34,169 bases of DNA from Polysphondylium violaceum (GCA_000277445.1 AJWJ01000241.1:1-34169), one strand, 5' to 3'; numbered from the stretch's first letter, positions 1-11,468 are shown. Notes: generated by a model from the sequence alone, not told the origin. Translations and numbers: made by a program.

Positions 1-857
1 AAAAAAAAAAAAAAAAAAAATATCACACAACTAAAGAGTGAGTGAGATGAAGGTTGTTTTCTGCTTTTGATAAATTAAAAAAATTTGATTTGTGAGTAGT
101 GGTGTGATTTGTTTGTGCAAAAAAAAAAAATTAAAAAAAAAAAAAAGAGTAAAAAGAACGCCGTTTTAGACGTCAAATGAAAGAGTGGAAATTTCGGAAA
201 AAAAAAAAACAACAGAGGGAAAAAGATCGGCCCCACGTTTTTTATTCTTTTTCTAAACACACAGTAATTTAATCAAACTACCAGAATGAACGCCAAACAT
301 AAGTAGAAAGTAAATAAAATTTAATTAATTTCTATTTACAGATAATCACATAAAGTAATCATTATGTATCATATGGCAATTAAATAACAATAGATTGATT
401 TAGATGGTTTTTTTTATTTTTTTTTTTTGGTTGCTTTTTATCTGTTCTTCATGAATTAATATTGACTCACTGGTGTGTTACAACAAATCATTCACTATCA
501 AACATAGCAATAGTATATTTTACTTATTTTTTTTTTTTTTTTTTGTTTATTTCATGAGTAAATAATTGTACTATGGCAGAGTTGGGGCGTACTAGTAAAT
601 ATGAGTAAACAATAAATACATTATTCAAGTATCATATAATTATATGTCATTTGAAGATTAGAAAACCGTTTGGGATGTTTATTTTTTTTTTCAATTCATA
701 AAAAAATACGTTACGACATTGTTTTTTTTTTCTTTTTTTTTTTCAATTTTTTTCAAAATTTTCAAAATCTTCACACCCCCGCCTCACTGCACAACTTTGA
801 TAGATTACAAATATATTTATCTTTTCTATATTTGTATAATTAGTCTCATCTTTCACA
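1..857. other. Gene-free left flank and promoter of the SR gene
   Basis: The stretch starts inside a poly-A run at the left edge and contains many A and T homopolymers (for example around 121-147, 413-428, 521-544 and 721-742). T-runs just before the start codon are usual in dictyostelid promoters. I see no credible exon, tRNA or structured RNA. The one open frame, on the minus strand at 75-260, encodes only a Phe/Lys-rich string from the homopolymers. Confidence that it is non-coding is fairly high; regulatory sites were not resolved. Confidence 0.6.
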
Positions 858-3005
858 ATGGATAGAGATAACAGTAGATCTCCTGGATCACCAAGTGGTC
901 CAAGAGACGAAGACGATCATAGAAATAACAATAACAATGGAAACAATATGACTAACAATGGAAATAATAATCATGGTAACAATGAAAATGGAAACAATGG
1001 CAACAATAACAATGGAAACTATGATGCTGAAATGAATAATGGAAAGAGAGACTCGAGAGATCGTTCTCGTTCTAGAGATGGCTCTAGAGATCGTTCTCGT
1101 TCAAGAGATCGTTCAAGAGAGGGTCGTAGAGATCGTTCACCAGCAAGATCAAACTCTCGTTCTGGTTCCAGAAGAAGAGCTGCCAAGATCGATTACGAAG
1201 ATCTCGCTGAAAGAAGAGTTTATATTGGTAGAATCTCTTCAAAGACCACCAGAAATGGTTTAGAAGATGCTTTTAAAAAGTTTGGTAAAATCTTATCATG
1301 TGATGTTAAAAATGGTTTTGCTTTTGTTGTATGTATACATAGTAGTGGTAATAATAGTACTAAACTTATATAAAAATATTATATATATATATTAATATAA
1401 TCTTTTTGTTTTAAATTAAAGGAATTCGATAATGATAAGAGTGCAAAGGATGCCATCGCTGAAATGAATGATTTTGATTTAGATGGTGATAAGATTCTTG
1501 TTGAAAAGTCTCACAGTGGAAAGAAAAACCCAGATGAATGCTTTACTTGTAAAGGAAAAGGCCATTGGGCTAGAAACTGTCCAAGAGGAAACAATAGGTA
1601 AATATTATTTATTTTATTTAATATTATAGTTATGTCATAGTCAATCAAAGTAGTATCTTATTGGATTGGATTATTATTATTATTATTATTATTATTTTGT
1701 TTATTGTTGATTGTTTGCTCAAACTTAATAAGAATGATAGATCAAGATTGTTTTTATTATTTGTTTTTATTATTATTATTTGTATTTGTATATATTATAT
1801 ATAATATAAAAATAACAATACTTATTCCTATCAAGGAAAAGAATAGCTTGCTGTTCTGCCAATGTCCCTTTGTCCAAAAGAACGCTAGTGTTTTGATGAT
1901 GTCAAGACGAGAAAAAATTTAAAGGCAAAAATACAAGGAGAGAAAAAAAAGCGCATTGTTGTTTGTTTTGCATCGTTTGTTGTTGTTGTTGTTGACGCAC
2001 CCCCTCCTGCCAATTAAATACCCACTTCCCAGTGTGCCGAGGAAATCCAGATTGTGATGACTCCACTACTGCTGTGCCACCTACCATCCCATCGCGATGA
2101 TGTTGTCTAAAGGTACAAGTACGCGTACAAGGCTAGAGTTGATCAAGGGAAAGAAAAAAGACTATATTAGCTAGCTAGCAGAGGAATGAATAGAGGTAGA
2201 GATTTAGAGATAGAGAGTGCACCCCATCCCATCCCCCCTTCCACTACACGCTTTATTTGTTTTTTGTTTGTTTTTGTGATGAGGCCCCTCCCAGTCGCCC
2301 CCCACTCGAGAGAAAGCCGATGCAATTAGCTACACTGAGATGATACTATGACACCTATGTACGTATATCGATTCTAATAACCAAATAATTAACTCTTTTA
2401 TTCCATATACAATTATATTTTATTTGTTATTTTATTTAAATAATGAATGTGATCATAATCATAATCAATCATCATCATCATCATCATAATAATAATATTA
2501 TAGAATGAATGGTAGAGATAGAGATAGAAATGATAGAGACAGAGATAGAGATCATCATTTGAAAAATAGAACATGTTTCAATTGTGACGGTCATGGTCAT
2601 TTTGCACGTGATTGCAAATATCCAAAAGGTAGAAATGGTTCATCATCCTCTTCCTATCATCCATATGGCGGTAGCTCAAGAAGAAGATCTCACAGTAGAA
2701 GTAGATCTAGAGATAGACGTGATCGTCGTGATCGTCGTGATCGTAGCAGAAGCGATGAAAGAAGACGTGATCGTCGTGATCGTAGTAGAAGTGGTGATAG
2801 ACGTGATAGTCGTAGAGATAGAGACAGAGAAAGAGATAGAGGTGATAGAGACAGAAACGATAGAGACAGAGAAAGAGATCGTGAGAGATCACCAAAAAGA
2901 AGAGAACGTGAACGTGATAGAAGCAGAAGTGGTGATAGAAGAAGAGAAAGAGATAGATCTCCAAAGAATGCTGGTTCACCAACTAGAACAAGCCCTGCTC
3001 ATTAA
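858..3005 (+). CDS. SR splicing factor, RRM plus two CCHC zinc knuckles (RS2Z-like)
   Basis: Three exons, 858-1328, 1422-1597 and 2504-3005, give a 382-residue protein. An N-terminal Asn/Gly and Arg/Ser region (1-115) is followed by an RRM at about 119-190, whose RNP1 (NGFAFVEF) is completed across the first splice junction. Two zinc knuckles follow, C197-C200-H205-C210 and C240-C243-H248-C253, then an RS/RD-rich tail. The donor GTATGT at 1329 and acceptor at 1420-1421 keep phase 0. The second intron joins a split Arg codon and separates the two knuckles. SR proteins bind exonic enhancers and promote spliceosome assembly in the nucleus. One RRM, two knuckles and an RS tail is the layout of plant RS2Z proteins; SRSF7 has only one knuckle. 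The 906-bp second intron is far longer than its neighbours and has C-rich blocks. Product class is secure; equivalence to RS2Z is inferred. Confidence 0.9.
2033..2112 (+). other. Candidate poison exon inside intron 2 of the SR gene
   Basis: Within the long intron a pyrimidine-rich tract (about 1999-2030) ends in CCCAG, followed by 80 relatively GC-rich bases and then a donor-like AAAG/GTACAAGT at 2111-2120. Joined to the upstream exon, whose last codon is split after AG, this segment reads eight codons and then stops. A second possible acceptor at 2049-2050 stays in the same frame and meets the same stop. Eighty bases also shifts the frame. This is what an autoregulatory, NMD-triggering cassette exon looks like, but no transcript evidence is available here. 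Confidence 0.35.
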
Positions 3006-3343
3006 TTAATCTCATCATCATCATCTCATTAATATTACTACTATTACTACCACTACCTACTCTTTTTACTAATCTTTTATTTATCATTAATAATTCTTTT
3101 TTCCCCAAACATTTTTTTTATTTTTTATTTGTTTGTTTATTCCAATTCCTTATTTGTTGATTTAAAAAAAAAAAAATAAATAAATTTGAAACCTTCAATT
3201 CTATTGAAATTATCAATTTTTACCTTTATTATTTAAATTATAGAGTACGTGACCTATATATTTTCAATATCATATTTATTGAGGCAGCCGCGTGACATTG
3301 ATTATATAAAATATGATAAAATAAATAATGTTATTTTTTTATT
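3006..3343. other. Convergent 3' spacer between SR and STB6-like genes
   Basis: Short 3'-untranslated DNA between two genes that end toward each other. It contains T-rich and A-rich runs and AATAAA-type polyadenylation signals near 3174-3182 on the plus strand. The shape of the pair implies that the two 3' UTRs lie close together or overlap. Nothing else was seen. Confidence 0.6.
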
Positions 3344-6300
3344 TTATAAATTTTTTCTTATATTTGAAGGTGAAGGTGAATCTGTTTCATCAATATCCAA
3401 GTCATCCATAAGTTCAGTAATTTTCAGTTTTTGTTTGGTAATAAAGTCTTGAATAGATTCATTACCATTATTGTTATTGCCATTAATATTATTATTGTTA
3501 TTGGTATTTGGATTCCATTTTCTTTTAATACCTCCAAAAATCATAATTATATATGCAAAAAACACTGCAATCAACGATGCAATACTCATCAAGTATGATG
3601 TAATTACATTTCTTTCATTCTTTCTTTGAATTGATGTTACAATATCATCTAATCTTTTCATCTATAGAAAAATAAATAAATATTAGTATTATTAAAATAA
3701 TAAATAAAACAAATAAAACATACTCTATTTGAATAAGATTGTACAAAATCTAAATTTGAATTAATTTTATCTTCAATCTCTGGTAATTCTTTTTTAACAA
3801 TTTTACCCCATCTATTTTTAATTTCAGTAAAGATCTTTTCATTGGTTGAAATGATGGCAATGGATTTTAGAGATTGTTCTTTCAGGTCTGAATAGCTTTC
3901 CACCAATTCTTCAAAATCTTCTTTTAGTTGACTATATTGAATTTGTTGTTGATCAACCAATGATTCCAATCTAATAATAGTTTGTTTAAGTTTTTCTTTT
4001 TCATCAGCTTCTGTCAGCGTTTCTAAATCAAGTTCTGGACTATTTAGATTTGTATTATTATTGCTGTTGTTATTATTATTTTTAGAAGGAGAAGAGGAAG
4101 AAGAAGGATAGTTTTGATTTAAAATTTTTGGATCAGGAATTGATTTTCCAAATTGATTTGATTTCAATGGATGAATAAAAGGTGATCCAGTGTTTGGAGA
4201 ATTTGCTAAGCTATTTGAATTTGGGGATTGAGCAAAATTTGGAGAGGAAGGTGATGTTTTTTGTTGGGGTTTTTGAGTTTGTTTAAATTGTTTAGAATGA
4301 CCTATAGTAATACCACCTCTAGCAGATTCATAGAGTTCATTTTCACTAAAGTTTGAATGTTCACTTTGTGTTTCAAATTTCTCACTTTTAGAATCATCAT
4401 CACCATAGTAAGAGGAAGGGTTGTTGAAAATTTCATCATCATCATCATTGTTATTATTATTATTATTATTCTGATCACCATCATTGTTAATTTCTTTATA
4501 AATTTCATCATCTTCATCTTCATCATCATCTTGATCTGAAGGAAAATTATAATTACTTTCAATTAAATCTTTTTCTTCAAATGATTCATCCAAGTTTCTT
4601 TTACTATTATTATTATTATTATTATTACTATTACTGTTATTACTATTGTTATTTACATTTATATCTTGTTTTGTTATTTGTTGACTAATTTTAATATTTG
4701 TATTTTTTAAAAAGGTTAAAATACTTTTACCAGGAGCATCTGGATATACTCTATAAGAGTCTTGAAATTCTTTAATCAATGAATTGAAATAGATATAATA
4801 TTTTACAGGATCATCAACAATCTTATAGCCAAAAGATTCCAATTTGTTTTTGAGTTCATAAATGGATTGAGTTATATGTTTAAATGTATTTAAATCCAAA
4901 AAGCCCTCAGTTGGCAAAAGGGATGCTTTAGATGTACCGTTGGCAGTTTTGTTATAGTCTACTTGGAATGCTTTGACGGCATTGATAGTTTTTTGGTCAT
5001 ATTGGCCATCAATTTTAGTCAACAGAGGCAAGTAATTTAAATGAGCCAATGCAGCTTGAAGCTCTTTAACAAAATTGGTCACAGTTGCCAAAGTTGTATT
5101 TGAGTAGCCACTGAGCTTAAAAAAGAGAGAGCTGGCATCATTTCCAAGTTTTTCAGTGGAAAGTTGGTATTTGGCAGGAGTGCAACCTAGTCTCTTTAAA
5201 CTGAGATTCAACTTTAATGTTGGAATGTGGGTATCGAAATCACCATTGGGTATATCGATTAAATTGATATTGTACTGATTTGTGAAATCATAGTTTGCCA
5301 ATAAAAGATTACCATAGGCAGTCTGAATTGGATAGAATGATGTGTTGGGTGGTTTACTAATGAGATTGTGAATTGGTTTACATTGATTGGGTGTTAATGT
5401 GGTTGATGGTTTGATGATAGATACTGTTATCTCGTCAAAATGATTTCCAGTGTATTGCACAGAAGTCCATTGATGATTGGGTTTAAATATCCATTCTTCG
5501 ACCACATAGAGCTTGTACTCTCTAATGATTTTAAAATCAAACACCACTTCAAATTGATTATCTTTACAAAGATTTCTAATTCTATCTCTTTCACAAATTA
5601 CATACTTTGTACTGGGTGTAAGTATTTCTTCTTTATTTGATGTTGGTATTGGTTGGGGTTGTTGTTTTTCTTGTTGTTGGTGGTTGACCGGTGATGTTTG
5701 TTGTTGCTGAGTAGGTGTTGAATTTACACTTGATCCTAAATTACTGCTATTATTGTTGCTATTATTATATAATGAGATCTTTGGACTAAGAATAGAATTT
5801 ACACCTTGTCCACTGGTATTTAAAAAGTTTTTCAATTTTGTTTTAACTCTAATACCAGTTGTACTACTGAATAAACCTGATGATTGAGGAGGAGGTGGTG
5901 GAGGTGGTGTTGATTGTGATGATTGTAAAGGTGGTGATTCTACAGTATTACTATCATGATCCAATGATGGTGAATCAATATTGCTACTACTATTACTATT
6001 ATCAAATCCATGACATGGAGGATTCATACCACAACTACTATTTAAAAGATTATTACTATTGTTTTGAGTGGTTGAATTCAACATTGAAAGCATCTTTTTT
6101 CTTAATTCAGCTTCGATAGGATCCTCTTCTATTACCATATCATCTTCCTCTTCATCGAAATTAGCAGTACTATCAAATGAAGTATTTACACTATTGATAT
6201 TCTTTTTTAGATTACTTAGGGGTGATAAAAGAGGATTCTGCTGTTGTTGTTGACGTCCACTACCCAGACTATATTTTCTATTTGGTGTCAATTGATTATT

Positions 6301-6663
6301 ATTATCATTATTATTATTATTATTGTTGTTGTTATTTTCTTTAAATATTTTCTTACTACTAATAAGATTACTATTATCATTATTATTGCTACTAAAGTTA
6401 CTAAAACGATTACTGTTATTATTTCTATTATTTCCTATAAAGCTATTTTTGTTGTTGTTGTTGTTTCCTTGATTAACATCATTTTCACCATAATCATCAT
6501 CATCTCCATCATCTTCGTCATAAAAGTTACTATTTTCAAATGGTTTTGAATTTATATTTTCTATCAACAATCTTTCTTCGTCAGTAATGCCCGTACTGCT
6601 TTTATTTAAAGCACTACTACTATTGTTTCCTGTGTAACTCATTTTACATAAATTACATTCCAA
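3344..6663 (-). CDS. STB6-like protein with coiled coil and C-terminal membrane anchor
   Basis: Two exons, 6663-3724 and 3661-3344, split by a 62-bp phase-0 intron with GTATGT at its 5' end, encode 1085 residues. Residues 1-340 are acidic and rich in Asn, Ser and Gln. Residues about 350-640 hold the only globular part. In order they show YKLYVVEEW, YTGN, GNLLLANY, IDIPNGD, LKRLGC, then a peptidoglycan-binding-like repeat (DGQYDQKTINAVKAFQ, about 545-565) and a second helical repeat near 600. That order matches, as I recall it, the N-terminal region of fungal STB6 (Sin3-binding) proteins. After another low-complexity region come a coiled coil (about 886-975) and one hydrophobic helix (about 1000-1024) followed by basic residues and a roughly 60-residue hydrophilic tail. 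The helix predicts insertion in ER or nuclear envelope. Family assignment is from memory of motif order, and function is unknown. Confidence 0.8.
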
Positions 6664-7146
6664 CTACAATATAATATATTTTCAAAACAAAAAACTGCAA
6701 ATTTTGTAAAAATTTGTCAAAAAAAAAAAAAAAAAAAAAGAAAAAAAAGATACAATCAAGAGTTAATATATTCACAATAGTTACGATTGACTATGATTTA
6801 CATCCTTTTAAAATTTTTTGAATACTATCTTGTTCTGAGGGGTTGGTTCTAGAATTTCTAACCGAGATTATTGACTTGACTCATGAGTCTTGGGTACCAA
6901 AATACTAGGGTGGCTTTGGATATGGATTCTAGATTAGATTTGAAATATTTATTTTTTCCATATCAAATTTCAAATTAGTTTTTAAAATCATGTATTTATT
7001 TTATCCAGCATCTTGGTTAGGATTATTCCATGCCAACTAATTTTATTGAGGACTATTATATTTTCAAATTTTACACAATTAAAAAAAAATAAATAAATTA
7101 AAAAAAAAAAAATAATTATAAATAATTCACAAAAGCGACGAGGAAA
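6664..7146. promoter_or_regulatory. Shared divergent promoter of STB6-like and RNF113 genes
   Basis: This stretch separates two outward-facing start codons, so it must hold both promoters. Poly-A/T runs flank each gene (6720-6739 and 7080-7112). The middle is more complex: TTCTAGAA near 6847-6854, a heat-shock-element-like inverted pair, and the perfect 12-bp palindrome GACTCATGAGTC at 6878-6889, which contains the bZIP/AP-1 core TGACTCA. Functional roles are inferred. Confidence 0.5.
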
Positions 7147-8224
7147 ATGACAAATAATGAAAATTTAGATACAAATAAAATTGATTCAATAGATAGTAAC
7201 AATACTACAAATACTATAGAAAGTAACAATACAACGGCACCAACAGCCCCAGTTTGTGTATTTAAAAAACTACCAAAAGTTAGAAATATTAGAAAAAGAG
7301 ATACAGATACCATTATCCAAGATAACACCCCAACTGCAGCAACAACAACAAAAGAAGAGGATCAAAATGAACAAGATAATACAGAAGAGCAACAAAATAA
7401 AAAATTAAAAACTAAAATTAATCAATACTCTACTAAAGACCAGAATGTATGTATTTATATCTCTCTATCCGATATACAGATCGAAATAAAGATATACTAA
7501 TAATAGTTGAAAAATAAAGAAAAAAAAAGAATTTTCATTTGAAGCATCAGGTACAGCTAAATCATATATAACAGAGGCAGAAGTAACATCTACAGAGTTT
7601 CTTAAAGAAGGTGACGATGATGACCTTTATACAAATAGAAAGAGTGGTGATAAAGATAAAGATACCAGTGTAAATAATGATGATGGTCTATACAGAGGAA
7701 TGAAGTCTTACAACAACTATGTGGAAAAGAAATCAGATCTCACATACAAGGGAACAGGTGTGAAAGCAGGACCCATTAGAAATGCGACCACTGTACGATT
7801 GTCGAGTAGGATTGATTATCAACCCGATGTTTGCAAAGATTACAAACAAACAGGGCAATGTACATTTGGTGATGCATGTAAATTCTTGCATGATCGTAGT
7901 GATTATAAGTCTGGTTGGCAAATTGATAAAGAATATGAAGAGGAACAAAAAAGAAAAGCCAGTGGTGGTGAACCTATAACAATAACAACAGATAAAAAAG
8001 AAGAAGAGCTACCATTTGCTTGTTTTATTTGTAAAAAAGAGTATGACAATCCTGTTATGACCAAGTGCAAACACTTTTTCTGTGAACAATGTGCGTTGGA
8101 CCACAATGCAAAGTCCAAGAAATGTTTTATTTGTGGCGAACAAACTCAAGGTGCTTTTAGTCAACCTAAAAAGATCATTGATAAGTTGGTGGCAAAGTCT
8201 AGAGCTCATTTTAGTCAGTCGTAG
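7147..8224 (+). CDS. rnf113: RNF113/Cwc24 spliceosomal CCCH-RING protein
   Basis: Two exons, 7147-7446 and 7520-8224, encode 334 residues, close to human RNF113A (343). Phase 0 is kept if the acceptor is the AG at 7518-7519; the later AG at 7528-7529 would break the frame. The first 100 residues are Asn/Thr-rich with a basic patch. A conserved linker (YRGMKSYNNY, GPIR, DYQPDVCKDY) leads to a CCCH finger, C205-C214-C220-H224, followed by KFLHDRSDYKSGWQI, nearly invariant in this family. A C3HC4 RING follows: C268, C271, C283, H285, C288, C291, C302, C305. In yeast Cwc24 binds the 5' splice site in the activated spliceosome; the RING makes E3 ubiquitin ligase activity likely, and human RNF113A also acts in alkylation-damage signalling. 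It ends 83 bp from the end of FAN1 on the other strand. Identification is very secure. Confidence 0.95.
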
Positions 8225-8307
8225 TATTAATAGTAATAAAAAAGAAATAATATTTCTTTTACAGAGAGATATATACAAGGTGATCTTTTTATTGTTTTAT
8301 TATTTAT

Positions 8308-9189
8308 TTATTTATTCTTTGGAGGATGGACATGACAAATCTCGACATCACAACCAAAAGATACCAACATATCAATCCAAATCTTTTGTTGATCTCTTAG
8401 TTGATCACCCAGTCCTTTTACTTCAACAAACTTGATCAATTCTTTTGGATGAATAAAATTTGATGCCATTGGTTGTATTTCGACTTGATCTTCTTCTTGT
8501 TGTTGTTGAGAAGATGCACTAACCATTTGATTTTTCCATAAAAATAAATCAGGCATACCATGTGAAAAGTATTGATAATCCTCGGTTAATAATTTACAAA
8601 TAAAACCAATTAATCTACCACCCATTGATTCTGATATCGATAGTAATTGATCGAGAGTATAACTTTTCCAATTAACGCCTCTTGCAACACAATTTTCATT
8701 CATCCATGCCGATTTTAACAATTGGCTACGAATCTCTGCCGTTGATGAATCCAATAGTTTAATTCTTTCATGAATGAGCTCTTTTCTTTGAAAATAAAAT
8801 TCATCGGTACCAAAATCAAGAGGTGCATCTTGAAATGGTGATTGAAAAACATGTGGAATATTTGAATTAAAAATAATATCCCAAAAAAACAAAGTATACA
8901 TATTCAAATACAATGAAGTCTCGCAATGAATACCTTGCCATGAATCTGAAGATTTATAATATTCGAGAGCAATCTCTTCAACTGATCCTGTTTCAATTAT
9001 AACTTGTTTTACATTTTCATCTTCATTCTTTTCTTTATCTTTTTTATCTGCATTTTCATCATCAAATACAAAATCAAAATCACTTCCATCATCACTATCA
9101 CTACTAATATCTATATCTTTGGGTTCATTTTCTATCACTATCACTATCGATATTTATGTTATTATTTTTACTATTATTATTACTATTAC

Positions 9190-9270
<81 letters not shown>

Positions 9271-11468
9271 TTACATTTAAAACTATAGGTGTTTCAAAAT
9301 AGTATTTACTCTTTCTACCAGGTAAACCGCCCAATACTTTTTCTCTATACAATGTAATTTTTTTAGGTTGTTGTAGGTTATTTGAAAATCTAATTAGACT
9401 TGAATTAACTTTCCAACGTCTTGGAGGTACAGCTAATTGAAGCAAATGTTTTTCAATGGCTAATCTATCACCAGATTTAACGTGATTATCTTTTAAAGCT
9501 CTCTCAGCAATTGTTAGAGCATCTTCCAATCTATTCAAATGTTTGAAATTTAAAATCATTCTTAACCACCAATAACCTCTTTTCCCCAAACAAAATGGAC
9601 TATCCAACAACATCATTAAATAATTGATACAACTATCGTATTTCTTTAATCTCTCCAACAATGGAATACAAGAAGACAAGATTCTAGTATATACCCAACC
9701 AGGAGTGAATCTAAGTGCAAAGGAATAATTTACTTTTTTGTTTAAATGGGGACCTAATTCTGTTGAACACTTTTCAAGAATTGATGTTAAATTCGATTCT
9801 TCTATTGTACCATCGAAAATAACCTGTAAATTTTCTTCCAATTCTTTAATGTTTTCATATTCCAATAATGATTCTCTTGTTGAAAATATACTTTTTGAAT
9901 AATTTAATAAATTTAATGGATTATTACTATTATCTTGATTTTTGTGATTATTATTATTATTATTATTGTTATCATCTTGATCATCATCACTATCGCTATC
10001 GCTATCACGTTGACTTTGTGAAATAGATTGTGACGATAGTTCAATGACTTGTTGTCCTTTCCATAGTTCATATTTTGGATATTTAATACCTATAATGTTA
10101 TTTACAATCATTGATTTTGAATTATGTGTACTCCAATTAAAAAAGAAAAGATGATGTAAAATCTTCCATAAACCCAAAGCTTTGTCATTAATTTTAATAG
10201 TCTTTCCAACTGTACTCTCTACTTTTCTATATATAATATTTCTATGTATTAATATTATTATCCTAAAACACTATATCTATTAAATATACACACTTTTTAT
10301 AAATAGTTTCAGATGGTACTAGAGTTCTTTGACCTTTAAATGGTTTACCAGATATCATTTCTAATAACAATGTTTTTGATGCAGAGCCCAATGATTGACA
10401 ACTACTACCAATGATTGATTTTAATTGATCGACTTTTAAGAGTTGAGCTATATCATTATAGTTGTTGTGTTGTGTTGAATATTCTTGCAATAAACCATGA
10501 CCGATTAGTGTTTCTAAATGATTTTGAATATTTGATATCTCTTTTCCATAACTATGGATAATATTTTCAACTTGAAACCAAGGTCCTTTTCTATTATATA
10601 ATCTTACAAATAAATGTTGTGAATCTCTATTTAATGCCTCTGTAAATGTAACCAAGAGTTCAATCTCTTCTTCAATAAATAAATGTGAATCTCTTTGAAA
10701 AACTGTCTCTGTAACTAATAAAAAGTCATTTAAATAATATCTATTAAAGCTATTATTGTTATTGTCGTTATTATTATTATTGTTGCTTTCATCATTTTCA
10801 TCTTCTAATAATAATATAGGTTGATCTTTTGATTCTTCTTCGATATTAAAATAAATAGGAATCTTTTTTTGACTATTGTTGTTATTACTATTACTATTAT
10901 TAGGACTAGTACTATTCGGAGATGATAGCTTTAATTGTGAATTAGGAGATGGCTGTGTATTAGAAGTTGGTGTTTGATTAATATTACCACTGTTATGAAT
11001 GGGTGATGATTGTGACTGTGACTGTGATTGTGAGTTTTGTGATGGAAAAAACAAAGGTGTTGGTCCAATAATCTCTTCTAATACCTCAGTGGTGGTTGTA
11101 GTAGTTGTTGTCTTTTTAGATTGTGAATCAGACAATGACGATGGTGATGATACCGATGATGATTTATTGCCTCTATTTTTATCATTTTCAATCTCTACCG
11201 TTGTAGTAGTTGTTGTAGTTTTTGTTGTTTTTTTAATAGGTGTAAGTATTACATTATTGTTTGGTGTATTATTACTACTATTCGGTGTAAGTAAAGATAG
11301 TGTTGTTTGTTGCTGTTGTTCTTGTTTCTGTTGTTGCTGAGATGTATGATTTGATTTCGGAGATATTAAATAATCGAGCATAGAGGTTTGTTTACCCTCA
11401 AATCCGGGAAACTTTTTGTTTGCATTGACATAGGGTGGAGTTGATTTTCTTTTTAAATTTCTAGACAT
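8308..11468 (-). CDS. fan1: FAN1 structure-specific nuclease (VRR-NUC)
   Basis: Three exons, 11468-10294, 10241-9262 and 9143-8308, give about 996 residues (human FAN1 1017). Residues 1-230 are low complexity, with a PIP-box-like QTSMLDYL at 27-34. The SAP/wing region begins at RYYLNDFLLV and the TPR part includes TPGWVYTRILSS. The VRR-NUC domain carries GIHCE (E793), GMPDLFLW (D917) and FVEVKG (E959, K961), matching the catalytic E-D-E-K of human FAN1. The enzyme cleaves 5' flaps and resolves DNA interstrand crosslinks in the nucleus. The first intron uses a GTGTGT donor, the only one keeping frame. The second needs a phase-1 donor at the edge of the (ATT)n tract and an acceptor at 9144-9145; without splicing the frame closes after the poly-Asn. 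No UBZ zinc finger was found at the N terminus. Family secure, both junctions moderate. Confidence 0.92.
9191..9260 (+). repeat. (ATT)n microsatellite in FAN1
   Basis: About 23 uninterrupted ATT units (AAT on the coding strand). Read through, it would give poly-Asn in the preceding FAN1 exon, but the frame downstream only works if the tract is removed as most of a 118-bp intron (9144-9261). Repeat length is likely to vary between strains. Confidence 0.9.

Noticed and set aside
75-260. Minus-strand open frame in the left flank
   Set aside because: Built from homopolymer runs; Phe/Lys-only composition and no splice or start context.
1704-1922. Open frame inside the SR intron
   Set aside because: AT-run translation without domain; it lies inside a well-supported intron.
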